Source of the DNA: Cadophora sp. MPI-SDFR-AT-0126
Lineage: Eukaryota; Ascomycota; Leotiomycetes; Helotiales; Ploettnerulaceae
Direction of reading: 5' to 3'
NCBI GenBank assembly: GCA_020747065.1
Contig: JAGMVK010000002.1
Span: 3,100,001 to 3,164,000, forward strand
Length of the DNA stretch: 64,000 nt
Every line of letters begins with the position of its first letter. Positions within the stretch are counted from its first letter, which is position 1. The translations under genes were made by a program, and so were the position numbers. The notes under the pieces were generated by a model. The model was not told where the DNA came from. It did no database searches and saw nothing but the letters and a program-made list of their open reading frames with translations. This document shows, piece by piece, positions 33,038 through 42,929 of this stretch.

Positions 33038-33416
33038 TATCCTTGATACTTGGTATGCACAGGATCCTTACAATACTATGCCCATTGAAGGATGCGCCCT
33101 AGTCCGGTGTTGCCGTTAGGAAGTTCGAAGGAGTGGTAAAGTCAACATGTTGAATTGTGATGCTTGATGGATCGTATTAGCAACTCAGGTTCTTATTGGG
33201 TGGATAAGCGGAATTTGGGCACATAGACACCAGTTGATGAATTGATGCAGAGTTATCCCATTAAGACTACAACTAAAAGGGTGTTTATATAAACCGTTAA
33301 AGGATAGGCAACGGTAGGCAACGGTAGGCACCAATACCATACAATAGGTAGAAATGCACTATGATTGACTCAACAATCATGTGATGAACACATGACCATT
33401 AGTCATACGTCATATG
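33038..33416. other. Intergenic
   Basis: Contains a small tandem AACGGTAGGC repeat (three units near 33305). No gene recognised. Confidence 0.4.
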
Positions 33417-33698
33417 CTAACAGATCGAGGCGGCATCATCTTTAGACCGTTGCGTGGATAGCTTTAGACTCTGAAACATACTTCTCAGGACGAACGTGGT
33501 TCGTGCAACAAGTGGGTTTTCAACAGCCGTAAAGTTACAGATCTTGTCTTGCAGGTCATTTAGAACGCAGTACAGTTGGCAGAAGGAGATAACTGGGGAA
33601 GTGGCGTTGGCCACTGTTAGCTGTGAAGCCTGAGCTTTTAATTGCGCAATTACGGCGTAAAATATTGCGGGGCTGCTCAAACCCTTGGTCACTTTCAA
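33417..33698 (-). CDS. Hypothetical C-terminal exon
   Basis: About 93 codons of helical, protein-like text (FYAVIAQLKAQASQL, FCQLYCVLNDLQDKI) ending with TAG at 33417. No good ATG precedes it, so it may be a last exon. Not recognised. Confidence 0.3.
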   Translation of the reverse strand: MKVTKGLSSPAIFYAVIAQLKAQASQLTVANATSPVISFCQLYCVLNDLQDKICNFTAVENPLVARTTFVLRSMFQSLKLSTQRSKDDAASIC

Positions 33699-33965
33699 CC
33701 GAGGTACCGAATCGCAGGGCGATCATGCATACCTTTGCACGCCACAACAGCCACAAGGCTGATGACGACTTCCAACGAGGTTGAGAGGAGTATGTGCTCG
33801 AATAAGACTGTTTTATAGGTATCAGGAGTAGTGAGAGCCCAGATTTAAAGCGGTAATAGCAAAAGTCTATTTCTAGCGAAATAGAGACCCTTTATACATC
33901 AGCTGTATCGGCGACGACATGAAGATGACTTTTCGGTAAAAGAGGTTGAGGGTGTCTTAGAATAG

Positions 33966-34194
33966 TGTGAAGGCCCGGATACTTAGGATTCAGGGGAAAC
34001 ACTAAGCAAATAGGTCGAAGCCCTGAAAGAAGTAGAATGCCTATATACGAGGATCTAAAGCTAAGGAGGGAAGGAGAGAGAGAGGGAGAGGGAGTATATA
34101 TATATATATACAGGACCCCTGGTCATGTGACGCAACCCGTGACTCATCCTTATCAGGTGATAAGCTAGCTAGGCACCGGCCCAGCGCCGTAACA
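33966..34194 (-). repeat. 3' LTR of chromovirus
   Basis: Starts TGTGAAGGCC and ends GCCGTAACA on the plus strand; contains a (TA)n run near 34096. Matches 39602-39828 almost base for base. Confidence 0.95.
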
Positions 34195-34285
34195 TTATCC
34201 CCCTCGTTAGAGAAGGACTGACCTCAGTCCTTAACAGGTGTGTTCCTATCCCGGTAAGCCACTGGCGGTTCGTCGTCGTTATTAT

Positions 34286-37200
34286 ACTAGCAAGATATCC
34301 ATTCATCTAGGTATTTCGGTGGTCCTAGCTTATCAACAAAGCGTTCATGAAATTCCTTTAGTTTATGTGGCGAACTAACAAAATTCCAGGCGGGGTACTA
34401 GTCTGGGTCCGGATCATAGCCTTTCCACTGTACCCGGTATTTCAGGGCCCCGCGGACGAGTTTACAGTCTAAAATCTCTTCAACTTCCTATTCGGCTTCT
34501 CTATCAACCTCGATTGGCAATAGTGGTTCGTTCTTTTGGCCAGGGAGAGGGTCATTAGCGGCTTTCCGGAGACGGTCTGGCGAGAACACAGGGTGGACTT
34601 TGATACTGTCCGGCAATTTCACTCTGTACGAGTTTCCAATCTGTTCTAAGATCTTATATAGGCCGGCCATCTGGTAGTCCAACTTACGGCTAGGCCGTTC
34701 TGTCTTCCAGTTCTTCGTTGAAACCTACACGAAGTCGCCAACCCCGAAGTCGGGGATTCGCCGGTACTTATTAGCTTGTGTTATCATTGATTCCTGTGCC
34801 TTCTTGATATTATCTCTAGTCCGGGACCAGACATTTGCCAGTCTTTTGACAAACCCCTAGGCCTCTTCACGGGAGAGCTTTTCCCGGACCGTGAGAGGTT
34901 CTTTCGGGTTGTTCCAATCAAAACTAGTGCGTGGGAGGTATCCTATTTCAATCTGGATAGGAGCGAAGCCCGTGGAGTCTTGTGGGAGTGTAGCCTGGGC
35001 ATAGTCCATCAGAGGGAGTAACTCGGACCAGTTGTCCTGAAAGTAACTAACGAAGGGCCGGAGTCTCTGGTCCAAGTACTGATTCATGATTTCCGTCTGT
35101 CCGTCAGTTTGTGGATGATATGCCGTGGAGAGCTTGAGCTTAATTCCCAGGATCCTGGTGAACTCGTTCCAGAAGGCAGAGATGAATTGGGGACCTCTGT
35201 CCGACATAATGGTATCTGGAGCACCATATACGCGGTACACGTAATGGATGAACAACCGGGCAGTCTCCGGGGCGTCGATGGTCTTCTTGCAAGGGATAGA
35301 GAATGCTCTTTTTCCAAAACGGTCAATGATCACTAAGACTATATTGTTCCCAGCACGGTCCTTCGGTACTTCGTGGAAATCCATTGATACGTGCTGCCAA
35401 GGGCGGTCTGGTACCGGGAGAGGGTTGAGAAGTCCAGGGGTCTTGTCTCGTGGGATGGAGGCTCTTCGGCAATCATTGCAATTGCGTACGTACCGGTCAA
35501 CATCTAGTGACCACCCGGGCTAGTAGTACCGGTCCGCAATCAGCTTCCGAGTCTTGTTCTTTCCAGGGTGGGCAGTGGATACTTGGCAATGGGCCTCAGC
35601 AATAAGCCGGGTCCTCACCAGTTCTTCGTCAGCAACTACAAGCCGGTCCCTGTATTTCAGCAGTCCACCGTCCAAAGCCCAATCTTCGCTAATTTTAACC
35701 TTCTCACGGAGCTTCTCAAGTGAGGGGGAGGTCCGGTTAGTCCTTAGTAGGTCATCGATCAGGTCAAACGCCGGAGAGTCGATGGGAGATAGCTTAATAG
35801 GCGCCGGAGGAAGCTCTTATCGAATCCGGGGATCTAGCTGTTCCGGTCTCAGGAGAGACTGAGTTCTGAAAGCGATTCTTCTAGCTAACTGGTTCTCATA
35901 GTCCTGTTCTCTTCTAGTCAGGGCATCCGCGCGGTTCGTGGCCCCTGGCCGGTATTGAATCTGGAAGTTGAACTGAGAGAGGACCTCAGCCCATCGAGCC
36001 TGCCGGGCCGTAAGAGCCTTGGTTATCATGAAATACTCCAGTGCCTTGTGGTCGGACACCACCCGGATAGTCTCCGGTGAGCCTTCGAGGTAGGGACGCC
36101 AGTGCTGGAATGAACCTACGATGGCTAGCATCTCTTTGTCATAGATTGGGTAGTTATATTCTGCGTCGATCATAGTTCTTAAGAAGAAGGCCACAGGATG
36201 CCATTCCCCATCAGGGTGCCTTTAAGCGAGTACGCCAGCGATCACTCTATCCGATGCATCCGTTTCTAGCATAGAGGGAAGGTCTGGAGAGAAGTGGGCG
36301 AGTACAGGGGCAGAAACTAGTCGTTTCTTGAGTTCCTGAAAAGCATGCATGCACTGGGCATTAAAAACGAAGGGGCGTTCTTTCCGTGTCAGTTGGTTTA
36401 GGGGCTTTGCAATTCTTCCATAGTCTCGTATAAAACGCCTATAGAAGTTGCAGAACCCTAGGAAGGATTGTACTCCTTTGACGGTCTTGGGAGGGTCCCA
36501 CTGGCGAATAACCAGCGTCTTTTCAGGGTCTGCCTCAATTCCAGTGGTACTAATGATGAATCCCAGGTATTTAGTCCGGGTGACGTTGAATTCAGACTTC
36601 TTGATATCGGCCTGTAGTCCTGCTTCTCTAAGTCTCAGGAGAACCTTACGTACGTGCTTCGTATATTCCTTTTCGTTCTGAGAGTAGATCATAATATCGT
36701 TAAGGTATGCTGTGCAGAAATCATCTAAGTAGTTAAACAGAGTGTTATTCATAAATCGCTAGTAAGTCGCCGGTCCATTTGTTAGTCCAAAAGGGAGAAC
36801 TTTGCATTTGTACGAGCTATAGCGAGTCCGGAAAGTAGTTAGTTCCTCTGATACGGGGTCCATCCGTACTCTGTGGAATACTTGGCGAATATCCAGTTTC
36901 GTGAAGACCTTGGCCTGGGACATACGGTTCAGGGTTTCATTAAGAAGAGGAAGTGGGTAGCGGTCCTTTCGAGTGAGGCTATTCAGTTTCCGGAAGTTAA
37001 TATAAAAGCGGAGTGCTCTATCGTGCTTCTTGACGAAGAGTATAGGGGCTGCAAAAGGGGCCTGACTAGGCTCGATGAATCCTTTGCTTAGATGGTCAGT
37101 GAGGTACTGTCGAGTTGCCTGTAACTCCTCGAGGGACTGATGACGGAGAGGAGAATATCCCAGGGAGGACTCGTTGACACCTTCTTCTAACTCGATCTGG

Positions 37201-38330
37201 TGGTTGTACTTCCGGTGCGGTGGTAATATATTAGAAGCAGCCTTTGAGAATATATCCTTAAGATCTTCGTAGACAGAGGGGAGCCGGAGCTCCACTAGTT
37301 GCTTATCAGTGAGTTCCGGGGCTTCCGATTCCAATTCCTTTTTCCGAATCAATGAGTTAACCTTATAGATACTCGTCATAAAAGTGACGGAGTCCGGGAG
37401 CTTGATATTACGGAAGAAACCTACGGCACTAATCGCACAGATGTCAAGGGCAGGAAGGTTCTTTAGGGGCGAGGGGGCACGTTTCCAGGGGGTTGTCGGG
37501 GTGACTACTCGGTCCTTAAGCTGTTCTTTTATCTGGCGGTAGTTCCGTATCCTGTCGAGGTGTTCTGTACGCTTTTCAATTCCTTTCGGGGTCCAGGGGG
37601 TTCTTGGAGGTAGCAGGGGGAGCTTTGGTCTGGGATCAAAGTTATAATCAGGACTTTCATCTCCTACTGTGATAATCTCCACCGGTGGTTCACCGGATTG
37701 AGGTCGTCGTAGGATCTGTATTCTTTTGCCATCGAGACGGAGGTCCCGCTGGAAAGCGACATCCCTCCGTACCAGGTCTTCCTGGTGTTCCGGTTCTAGC
37801 CTGGCAGTTCGCTGAAGGCTATCCATGGTTCGGGTGATTATTTTGACAAAAGACGGAGTTGGTGGCAGGGAGGCTGGCCAGAGAAGTTGTCGATTCCGCA
37901 CATTAAGCCAGAGATCAAGGTATGCTAACCAGATACGTCCTAAGATGATGTCGTGGCTCCCTAAGTCAGTGACGAGGAAAGGAAGGTTATATTACCGTCT
38001 TTGATTAATATTTAGGTTGCAACGTAAGATCTTAGTGATAGGAGTTCCGGCGTGACCGTCGAACCCTCGGAGAGGGACTAGCTCTTTCAGTGTTTCAAGA
38101 GGGGTGTTTAAAAATTCAGAGAGCTTCTGGGCATATTGGGTGTCAATCAAGGCGAAGGCGTTCGCACTAGTGTCAGCTAAAGCGGTGGTCTTAACTCCAT
38201 GTCCATTGCGAGATAAGATACAAGGAGTAGTGAAGCTCTTTCCACCTATTAGCCGGCTCAGATCGACCTCTGTCAGGTTAATCTCCGGCGACCCTAGAGA
38301 GGAGACTTTCTCTAGGGTTCCTCTTTTCCC
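34286..38330 (-). pseudogene. Chromovirus pol polyprotein with stops
   Basis: All pol parts share one frame, broken only by stop codons (at about 36756, 36219, 35817, 34857, 34725, 34488). Protease motif reads ALADTSANAF where DSGA/DTGA is expected. RT: KVFTKLDIRQVFHRV and YLNDIMIYS, with the invariant YxDD changed to YLND. RNase H: DASDRVIAGV and DKEMLAIV. Integrase: CNDC of the zinc finger, DFHEVP, SDRGPQFISAFW, and YHPQTDGQTEIMNQYL. C-terminal chromodomain about 34500-34300 (EILDCKLVRGALKYRVQWKG). Gag lies in the other frame, so a frameshift would be needed for Gag-Pol. Trp-to-stop and Asp-to-Asn changes fit CpA-to-TpA. Confidence 0.93.
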
Positions 38331-39394
38331 GAGTTCTTTTCTATTTCCGTGTCAACCTCTTGGACCGTGTTCTCTTTCGTCTTTGGACATTCCCTTAAGA
38401 AGTGTCCAAGTTACTGGCAGTTGAAGCACTTTCCTTGGTCGCTTAGTGCCTGGATCTTGGCGTCACTGTACACTGGCCGGGGAGTCGCCGGCGTTCCAGC
38501 GCGGGGAGTTCGTACGGCAGGAGGGTTAGCACTAGCATTGGAATTGAGAGTACTAGCGGGACGGGGGGCCAGTGGTGGGTTCCCGGTTCCTGGCAGAGGG
38601 TTGCGGTTCCGGATGCGGTCTGATCGAGCCTTGATTCGACGAAGTCCTTGATCGAGGGCCAGGCATTGCTTAGAGAGTTCCTGGTGAGTCTTGATAGTTG
38701 TGAAAACCGGAAGGGCGGCACGTTGCAAATCAATAGTCAGTTTATCGAAGAGGTCTGGCAAGAGGTCTTCCTGAGGGATCTGGGCCTGGCCGGAGAGATG
38801 AAGGAAGCGAGTGTAAAACTTAGCAAAGGTTTCCGATACTTTCATCATTAAGCCTCTGTACTCAAGCCGGGCATTCGCCGACTTGAAAGGGTCCTTATAG
38901 ATAGATGACAAGTGCTCAAACATCTCTTCTTCAGATAGGAAGGTTTCCCGAGAGTCGTCGGCGTACCGCGGGAGTAAATGCTTCTGAGTATCTCCACTAG
39001 TACGGCTGAAAATATATGCCATCCGGGCATCGCTTGAGGGGAAGTAGTCCGAGTTGACACGTAGTTTCCTTTTTATCTGGAGCTTCTAGCTCTTAAAGGT
39101 TGGTTCGGTTCTATCCGTAAGCAACGGAGGATCTGGAATCTTAGCTGACTTAGAGTCAACTGGGGTCTTATCTCTGGTGAGTCGCCGGGAGAGCGCCTCA
39201 AGGACGTCGGCGAGTCGGTTCTGGTCTGGGGACTGAGTCCTGGTTTCTGGTGTGTTCTGAGCCTCGATCATAGCTCTTAGCCGGGTAACCTCCGCCAAGG
39301 CATGGGCGAGTCCTGGTGTTTCCGGAATAGTAGTCTCACTGTTATTCGAGTTCGAAGGTCCGGCCCCAGTTACGGGCTGTCTTCTGGATGCCAT
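38290..39394 (-). pseudogene. Chromovirus gag with stops
   Basis: From ATG 39394 (MASRRQPVTGAGPS) one frame covers an N-terminal Ser/Thr-rich region, a capsid-like middle (RYADDSRETFLSEEEMFEHL, LYRxF-type helices) and a zinc knuckle CFNCQ-xLGHFLREC, of the CX2CX4HX4C type. A TAG near 39086 (after TEPTFKS) and a TAA inside the knuckle at about 38408 replace Trp and Gln codons. Confidence 0.88.
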
Positions 39395-39447
39395 GGTTGG
39401 CGGTCGGTGGGGGTCTTGGTTCTAGTACTATAGTGGTTCTGAGATCT

Positions 39448-39552
39448 GATCTGGTTCTGGTTGTGGTTCTTGTTCTGGGTCTGGTTCTGGTTCTTGTTCT
39501 GGGTCTGGTTCTGGTTCTTATTCTGGGTCTGGTTCTGGTTCTGGTTCTCGAT
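39448..39552. repeat. 24-bp minisatellite in retrotransposon leader
   Basis: Four to five units of the type CTGGTTCTGGTTCTTGTTCT plus GGGT between the 5' LTR and the gag start. Confidence 0.85.
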
Positions 39553-39601
39553 ATCTTTGGCTTCCTTCGCAGGAAGTGGAGAGAGGTTGAGCTTTAGATA
39601 A

Positions 39602-39828
39602 TGTGAAGGCCTGGATACTTAGGATTCAGGGGAAACACTAAGCAAATAGGTCGAAGCCCTGAAAGAAGTAGAATGCCTATATACGAGGATCTAAAGCTAA
39701 GGAGGGAAGGAGAGAGAGAGGGAGAGGGAGTATATATATATATACAGGACCCCTGGTTATGTGACGCAACCCGTGACTCATCCTTGTCAGGTGATAAGCT
39801 GGCCAGGCACCGGCCCAGCGCCGTAACA
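39602..39828 (-). repeat. 5' LTR of chromovirus
   Basis: Pairs with 33966-34194. Differences are C/T or A/G transitions and one TA unit. Confidence 0.95.
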
Positions 39829-39833
39829 AATAG

Positions 39834-40247
39834 CCATAAACTAAGATTTTCAAAATATTATTGAAAATATCATTGTATATATAGTTTTGTTTAATACTAA
39901 AGTCAAAGTACCTATTTACTTTTTCCGGCACGGAGGGTTTTCCGTTACGCAGGGATAGACGTTATGCTGCATCGTCAGCAAGTCGAGTAAACGCTTCCAA
40001 AGCTGGGATTTCGCCAGAGCCTTGAAAAGTCGGGGTTTGGCCGGTAAGATCTGAGAGAACACTCTTATTACTATCAGAGATTTCAATTGGATCTTGGGAA
40101 GCCATAGCAAGCCAAAAAGCTTTGAAAATAATTTATTTTGAGTCACACCAAAGGGACCACCAAAGGTAGGAAAAAGGTACCTTCGGGTAATGCTCGGAGC
40201 AGTTACGTAGTATGTGGATCCTTTGATTTTATCATTAATTTTAAGTA
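39834..40247. other. AT-rich DNA with a hAT-type terminal sequence
   Basis: Holds copy 2 of the terminal repeat (about 39901-39965, TTACGCAGGGATAGACGTTA). A minus-strand frame at 39916-40146 only reflects this repeat. No gene supported. Confidence 0.5.
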
Positions 40248-40683
40248 ACGTGGTTTATCACCGAACGACGCATATCACCGAGCGACGCACTTGAAAACAC
40301 ACCAAAAAATCGATTTTTTTGACCCTAGTAAAAACCACCAATCCTTTATAAAATCTTTTATAATTTTGAATATATTTTATTTAATATATAATTAGACTTG
40401 TATAAAATTTTGGCGTTATAAAAATAAGTAAAAGTAATTATAACAAAAATTGGGGGCGAAAAATCGCGAAAATTCACATTTTCGTTATTTAATAATTTTT
40501 TACTTATTTTTATACAATGAAAATTTAACAATCAATTAGTTTAATAATAATTAAAATATATTCAAAATTATAAAAGATTTTATAAAGGATTGGTGGTTTT
40601 TACTAGGGTCAAAAAAATCGATTTTTTGGTGTGTTTTCAAGTGCGTCGCTCGGTGATATGCGTCGTTCGGTGATAAACCACGT
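40248..40683. mobile_element. 436-bp palindromic MITE
   Basis: Flanked by TA at 40246-40247 and 40684-40685. Arms of about 150 bp are almost perfect inverted repeats, starting ACGTGGTTTATCACCGA; weaker pairing continues into the AT-rich centre. Each arm has two direct copies of TATCACCGAACGACGCA, likely transposase-binding sites. No coding capacity. TA target suggests mobilisation by a Tc1/mariner or pogo transposase. Confidence 0.92.
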
Positions 40684-40766
40684 TACTCGTTTCCGGGAAT
40701 TCACTAGCCGTGGCGACCCAACCGGCACCAAATCTAGGGCCCACAACACCATAAAATCCTACCCTA

Positions 40767-40945
40767 AAATAGCCTTCCTTTCCTTTCCTATCCTGCTTCT
40801 GGGATAGGATAGGAAGATCCGGGAGCTTGGAAAGGAAAGGGATAGGAAAGCCGAGATTAATCATGGATAGGAGTGGATAGGAACGAGGAAGGATAGGAGG
40901 GGCACGGAAGAGGAGGGGAAATCTGAAGCGCTGGTATCCGCTCAA
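40767..40945. repeat. Dispersed GGATAGGA repeat, copy 2
   Basis: Inverted relative of 26998-27170, ending GGAGGGGAAATCTGAAGCGCT. It lies directly inside what would be the first intron of the BCS1-like gene. Confidence 0.65.
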
Positions 40946-40981
40946 GTAGTTGTAAAGAGGAAGATACAAAACTCCACTTAC

Positions 40982-41245
40982 AGCCATAAGAATGTTGTAT
41001 AACTCGTCATCTACCCTTATATCGGCTGTGGACATGAAATGTGTCTCGAGTTGGTTCCAGAGATGTTCTCCACTATACTGAGATGCCAATATCAGAAGGG
41101 CCACAAGCATTAAGGTTGGAACGTAGGCCGTGACATCGATTTTTAAGTGCTCATAGATGGTGGATGTGAGGAAAGAGAAGCCGGGGAAGAGTGTATTCAA
41201 GATTAGTACTGGGTTGATATCCGTTGATCTATTCATACCGGCCAT
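40982..41245 (-). pseudogene. BCS1-like AAA protein, first exon only
   Basis: 88 codons from MAGMNRSTDINPV to a GTAAGT donor at 40981. Contains a transmembrane stretch (YVPTLMLVALLILASQY) and the BCS1 N-terminal signature HFMSTADIRVDDELYNILMA; BCS1-type proteins are mitochondrial inner-membrane or related AAA ATPases. The following exons with the AAA domain are not found: the intron runs into the GGATAGGA repeat, the MITE and other mobile DNA. The gene is therefore truncated. Confidence 0.75.
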
Positions 41246-41411
41246 ATGTTCGAGCGCTGCTAAAATTCGATATTTGTGCGGATAAGGCTTAGCTCAGTAA
41301 ATTAGTAGAATATGAACTCTTGCGGTGAGTGAACGAAACAGACCAGTCCGGTACCTTCCGTTAACCATTATGGCATCGGACGTTTATACGTACAGTGTTC
41401 AATTTCTGGTA

Positions 41412-41518
41412 TAGTGGGCTTCGATTCCGGTGTCCTCTTCGTACACTCTCCTAAGTTTTATATAAGCCACACTTAGTCAGCACCAGAATAATTCCGGTTA
41501 GTCGTTTCTGTCATCGTA
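41412..41518. repeat. Left TIR of the 1.4-kb element
   Basis: Pairs inverted with 42721-42827; differences are mostly C/T transitions. Confidence 0.9.
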
Positions 41519-41927
41519 CTCTCCCCCCCTAAACAAATGTTAAACCTCATGAAAACTGGACCTCGTGTGGGTAGTGATCTAGGGGGTCTGTCCAATACTT
41601 TAACGGATATTCAGCCTCGGACAAGGGCATCAAGACCTCTCGAATCTTCTACGGCCACCCTTGTCTTTATAATTGACCAGAATCTGGCTTGTGCGTTGAA
41701 GTGAACAAGGCTATATCTAGGGTATCTATCTAATGAGAATAGACCCTCTAAGTCCTTGGTCCATAAAAGTTCAAGTTTAACGTTTGTTTGGGGGGTGGGG
41801 GCGGGGGGGGGGGGGGTATTATCCTGAGATTGGAAGCCGCCGCCTTTGGGCGGTGGCTGGAGCACGGAATATTTTGGAAAACTTTTAAATTCAATTATTT
41901 GGTTTAATATCAGATTAATTAGAGTCT

Positions 41928-42353
41928 TTAGGCAGTCCTCACACCCACAAGCCACATTCCTGAGCCTTGAGCCTCAGCCCCAAAAAGCTCCTCCAACGGA
42001 TCGGCCGATAAGACTCCTAACGGCGTATCTGAACCCAGTGGCATAACTGCCCTCTGAATGAAGTTTCCAACCGTTTCTTCCTTGCTAGGGTAATGTACTT
42101 CTTTAACGACACCGCGACATCCACACGTGGATTGCATAACCTCGTCAACAGCCTCTATAGTCACTAGATCTTGCAACCATATCAACGATGTGATACGACG
42201 AGCGCGAGCGCCCCCGCAGTGGACGCCGAAGGCGGTATACCGCGTGCCGAGAGCCAAACGCATCTTCATCAGGTTCTCTAGCTCCGTCGAGTCCTTTATA
42301 ACCTCGTCCGTAAAGTGCCATACTGCCACTTTACACCCCGTGTCCCTCTCCAT
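41928..42353 (-). CDS. Unrecognised protein carried inside a TIR element
   Basis: 141 residues from MERDTGCKVAVWHF. Text looks like a folded globular protein: LENLMKMRLALGTRYTAF, ITSLIWLQDL, EETVGNFIQRAVMPLG and a Gly-rich end GSGMWLVGVRTA. The upstream TTG-start extension adds six residues and is not needed. No DDE or other transposase motif and no family I know. Being the only substantial ORF between the TIRs, it is either cargo captured from the host or an unknown element protein. Confidence 0.5.
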   Translation of the reverse strand: MERDTGCKVAVWHFTDEVIKDSTELENLMKMRLALGTRYTAFGVHCGGARARRITSLIWLQDLVTIEAVDEVMQSTCGCRGVVKEVHYPSKEETVGNFIQRAVMPLGSDTPLGVLSADPLEELFGAEAQGSGMWLVGVRTA

Positions 42354-42720
42354 GTCCTCTATTTGTGACAATATATATCAATGATTTCGGAAGATAGGTC
42401 GGAAAGGAGCGGTCTGGAGCAAAAGCCGATAGAGAGAGTAGTGTTCTGCCTATCTCATGTCTGTCTATGGTCTGTGGTAGAGCGGCTGTTCGATCGGTTC
42501 TCCGGTCAGGTCGTTCCGAAAATGTGAGTATTACTTGCTAACTAACCCAATGGCGAGGCTAGTAACAAATATTGGAATATTGAGAAGAAGCAGGAAGGAG
42601 TCGAGGAGGGCTGTAGTGCCGGCAGGAAAGAAGATAAATTAGACCTACGGAATCGCCGTCGTCAACGAAGGACACGTTTGCAGGTCAGCCAAAGTAGCGG
42701 CTTGCAACCTCAGGCTGCAA

Positions 42721-42827
42721 TATGATGACAAAAGCGACTAACCGGAATTGCTCTAGTGCTGACTAAGTGTGGCTGATATAAAACTTAAGAGAGTGTACGA
42801 AGAGGACACCAGAATCGAAGCCCACTG
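42721..42827. repeat. Right TIR of the 1.4-kb element
   Basis: Inverted partner of 41412-41518. Its outer end is the exact insertion point of the LINE. Confidence 0.9.
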
Positions 42828-42929
42828 TATTCTTCTTAGAGCGAAATCAAAGCAAGAGGATTTTGTTAGCGACTGTATTCGCCAGGGAAGTTACTGGTTA
42901 GGATTGTTCTCTTGAGTAAAGAATAGGAT

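Larger units (their letters stand above)
33966..39828 (-). mobile_element. Ty3/gypsy LTR retrotransposon (chromovirus)
   Basis: 5863-bp element with LTRs of 229 and 227 bp and a 5-bp target duplication AATAG (33961-33965 and 39829-39833). Transcribed on the minus strand: gag with zinc knuckle, then protease, reverse transcriptase, RNase H, integrase and a C-terminal chromodomain in pol. A polypurine tract GAGGGGGAT abuts the 3' LTR (near 34196-34204). No standard tRNA primer-binding site (TGG...) follows the 5' LTR; the sequence there is TTATCTAAAGCTCAACC. LTRs differ at about five positions plus one TA unit, all transitions, so insertion is recent or RIP has acted little on the LTRs. Confidence 0.95.
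41412..42827. mobile_element. 1.4-kb element with 107-bp TIRs and unknown ORF
   Basis: Terminal inverted repeats 41412-41518 and 42721-42827 match at roughly 95 of 107 positions, with (T/C)AGTGGGCTTCGATTC at the tips, flanked by TA on both sides (41410-41411 and 42828-42829). The interior (about 1.2 kb) encodes no transposase; it has one minus-strand ORF (42353-41928), a pyrimidine-rich possible promoter upstream of it, and a run of 13 G near 41803. Could be a non-autonomous TA-targeting element that carries a captured gene. Confidence 0.85.

Noticed and set aside
39388..39597. Plus-strand Val/Leu-rich frame
   Set aside because: Reading of the 24-bp minisatellite in the retrotransposon leader.
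41611..41955. Minus-strand 114-codon frame inside the TIR element
   Set aside because: Crosses a G13 run giving a poly-Pro stretch and lacks the balanced composition of the neighbouring ORF.
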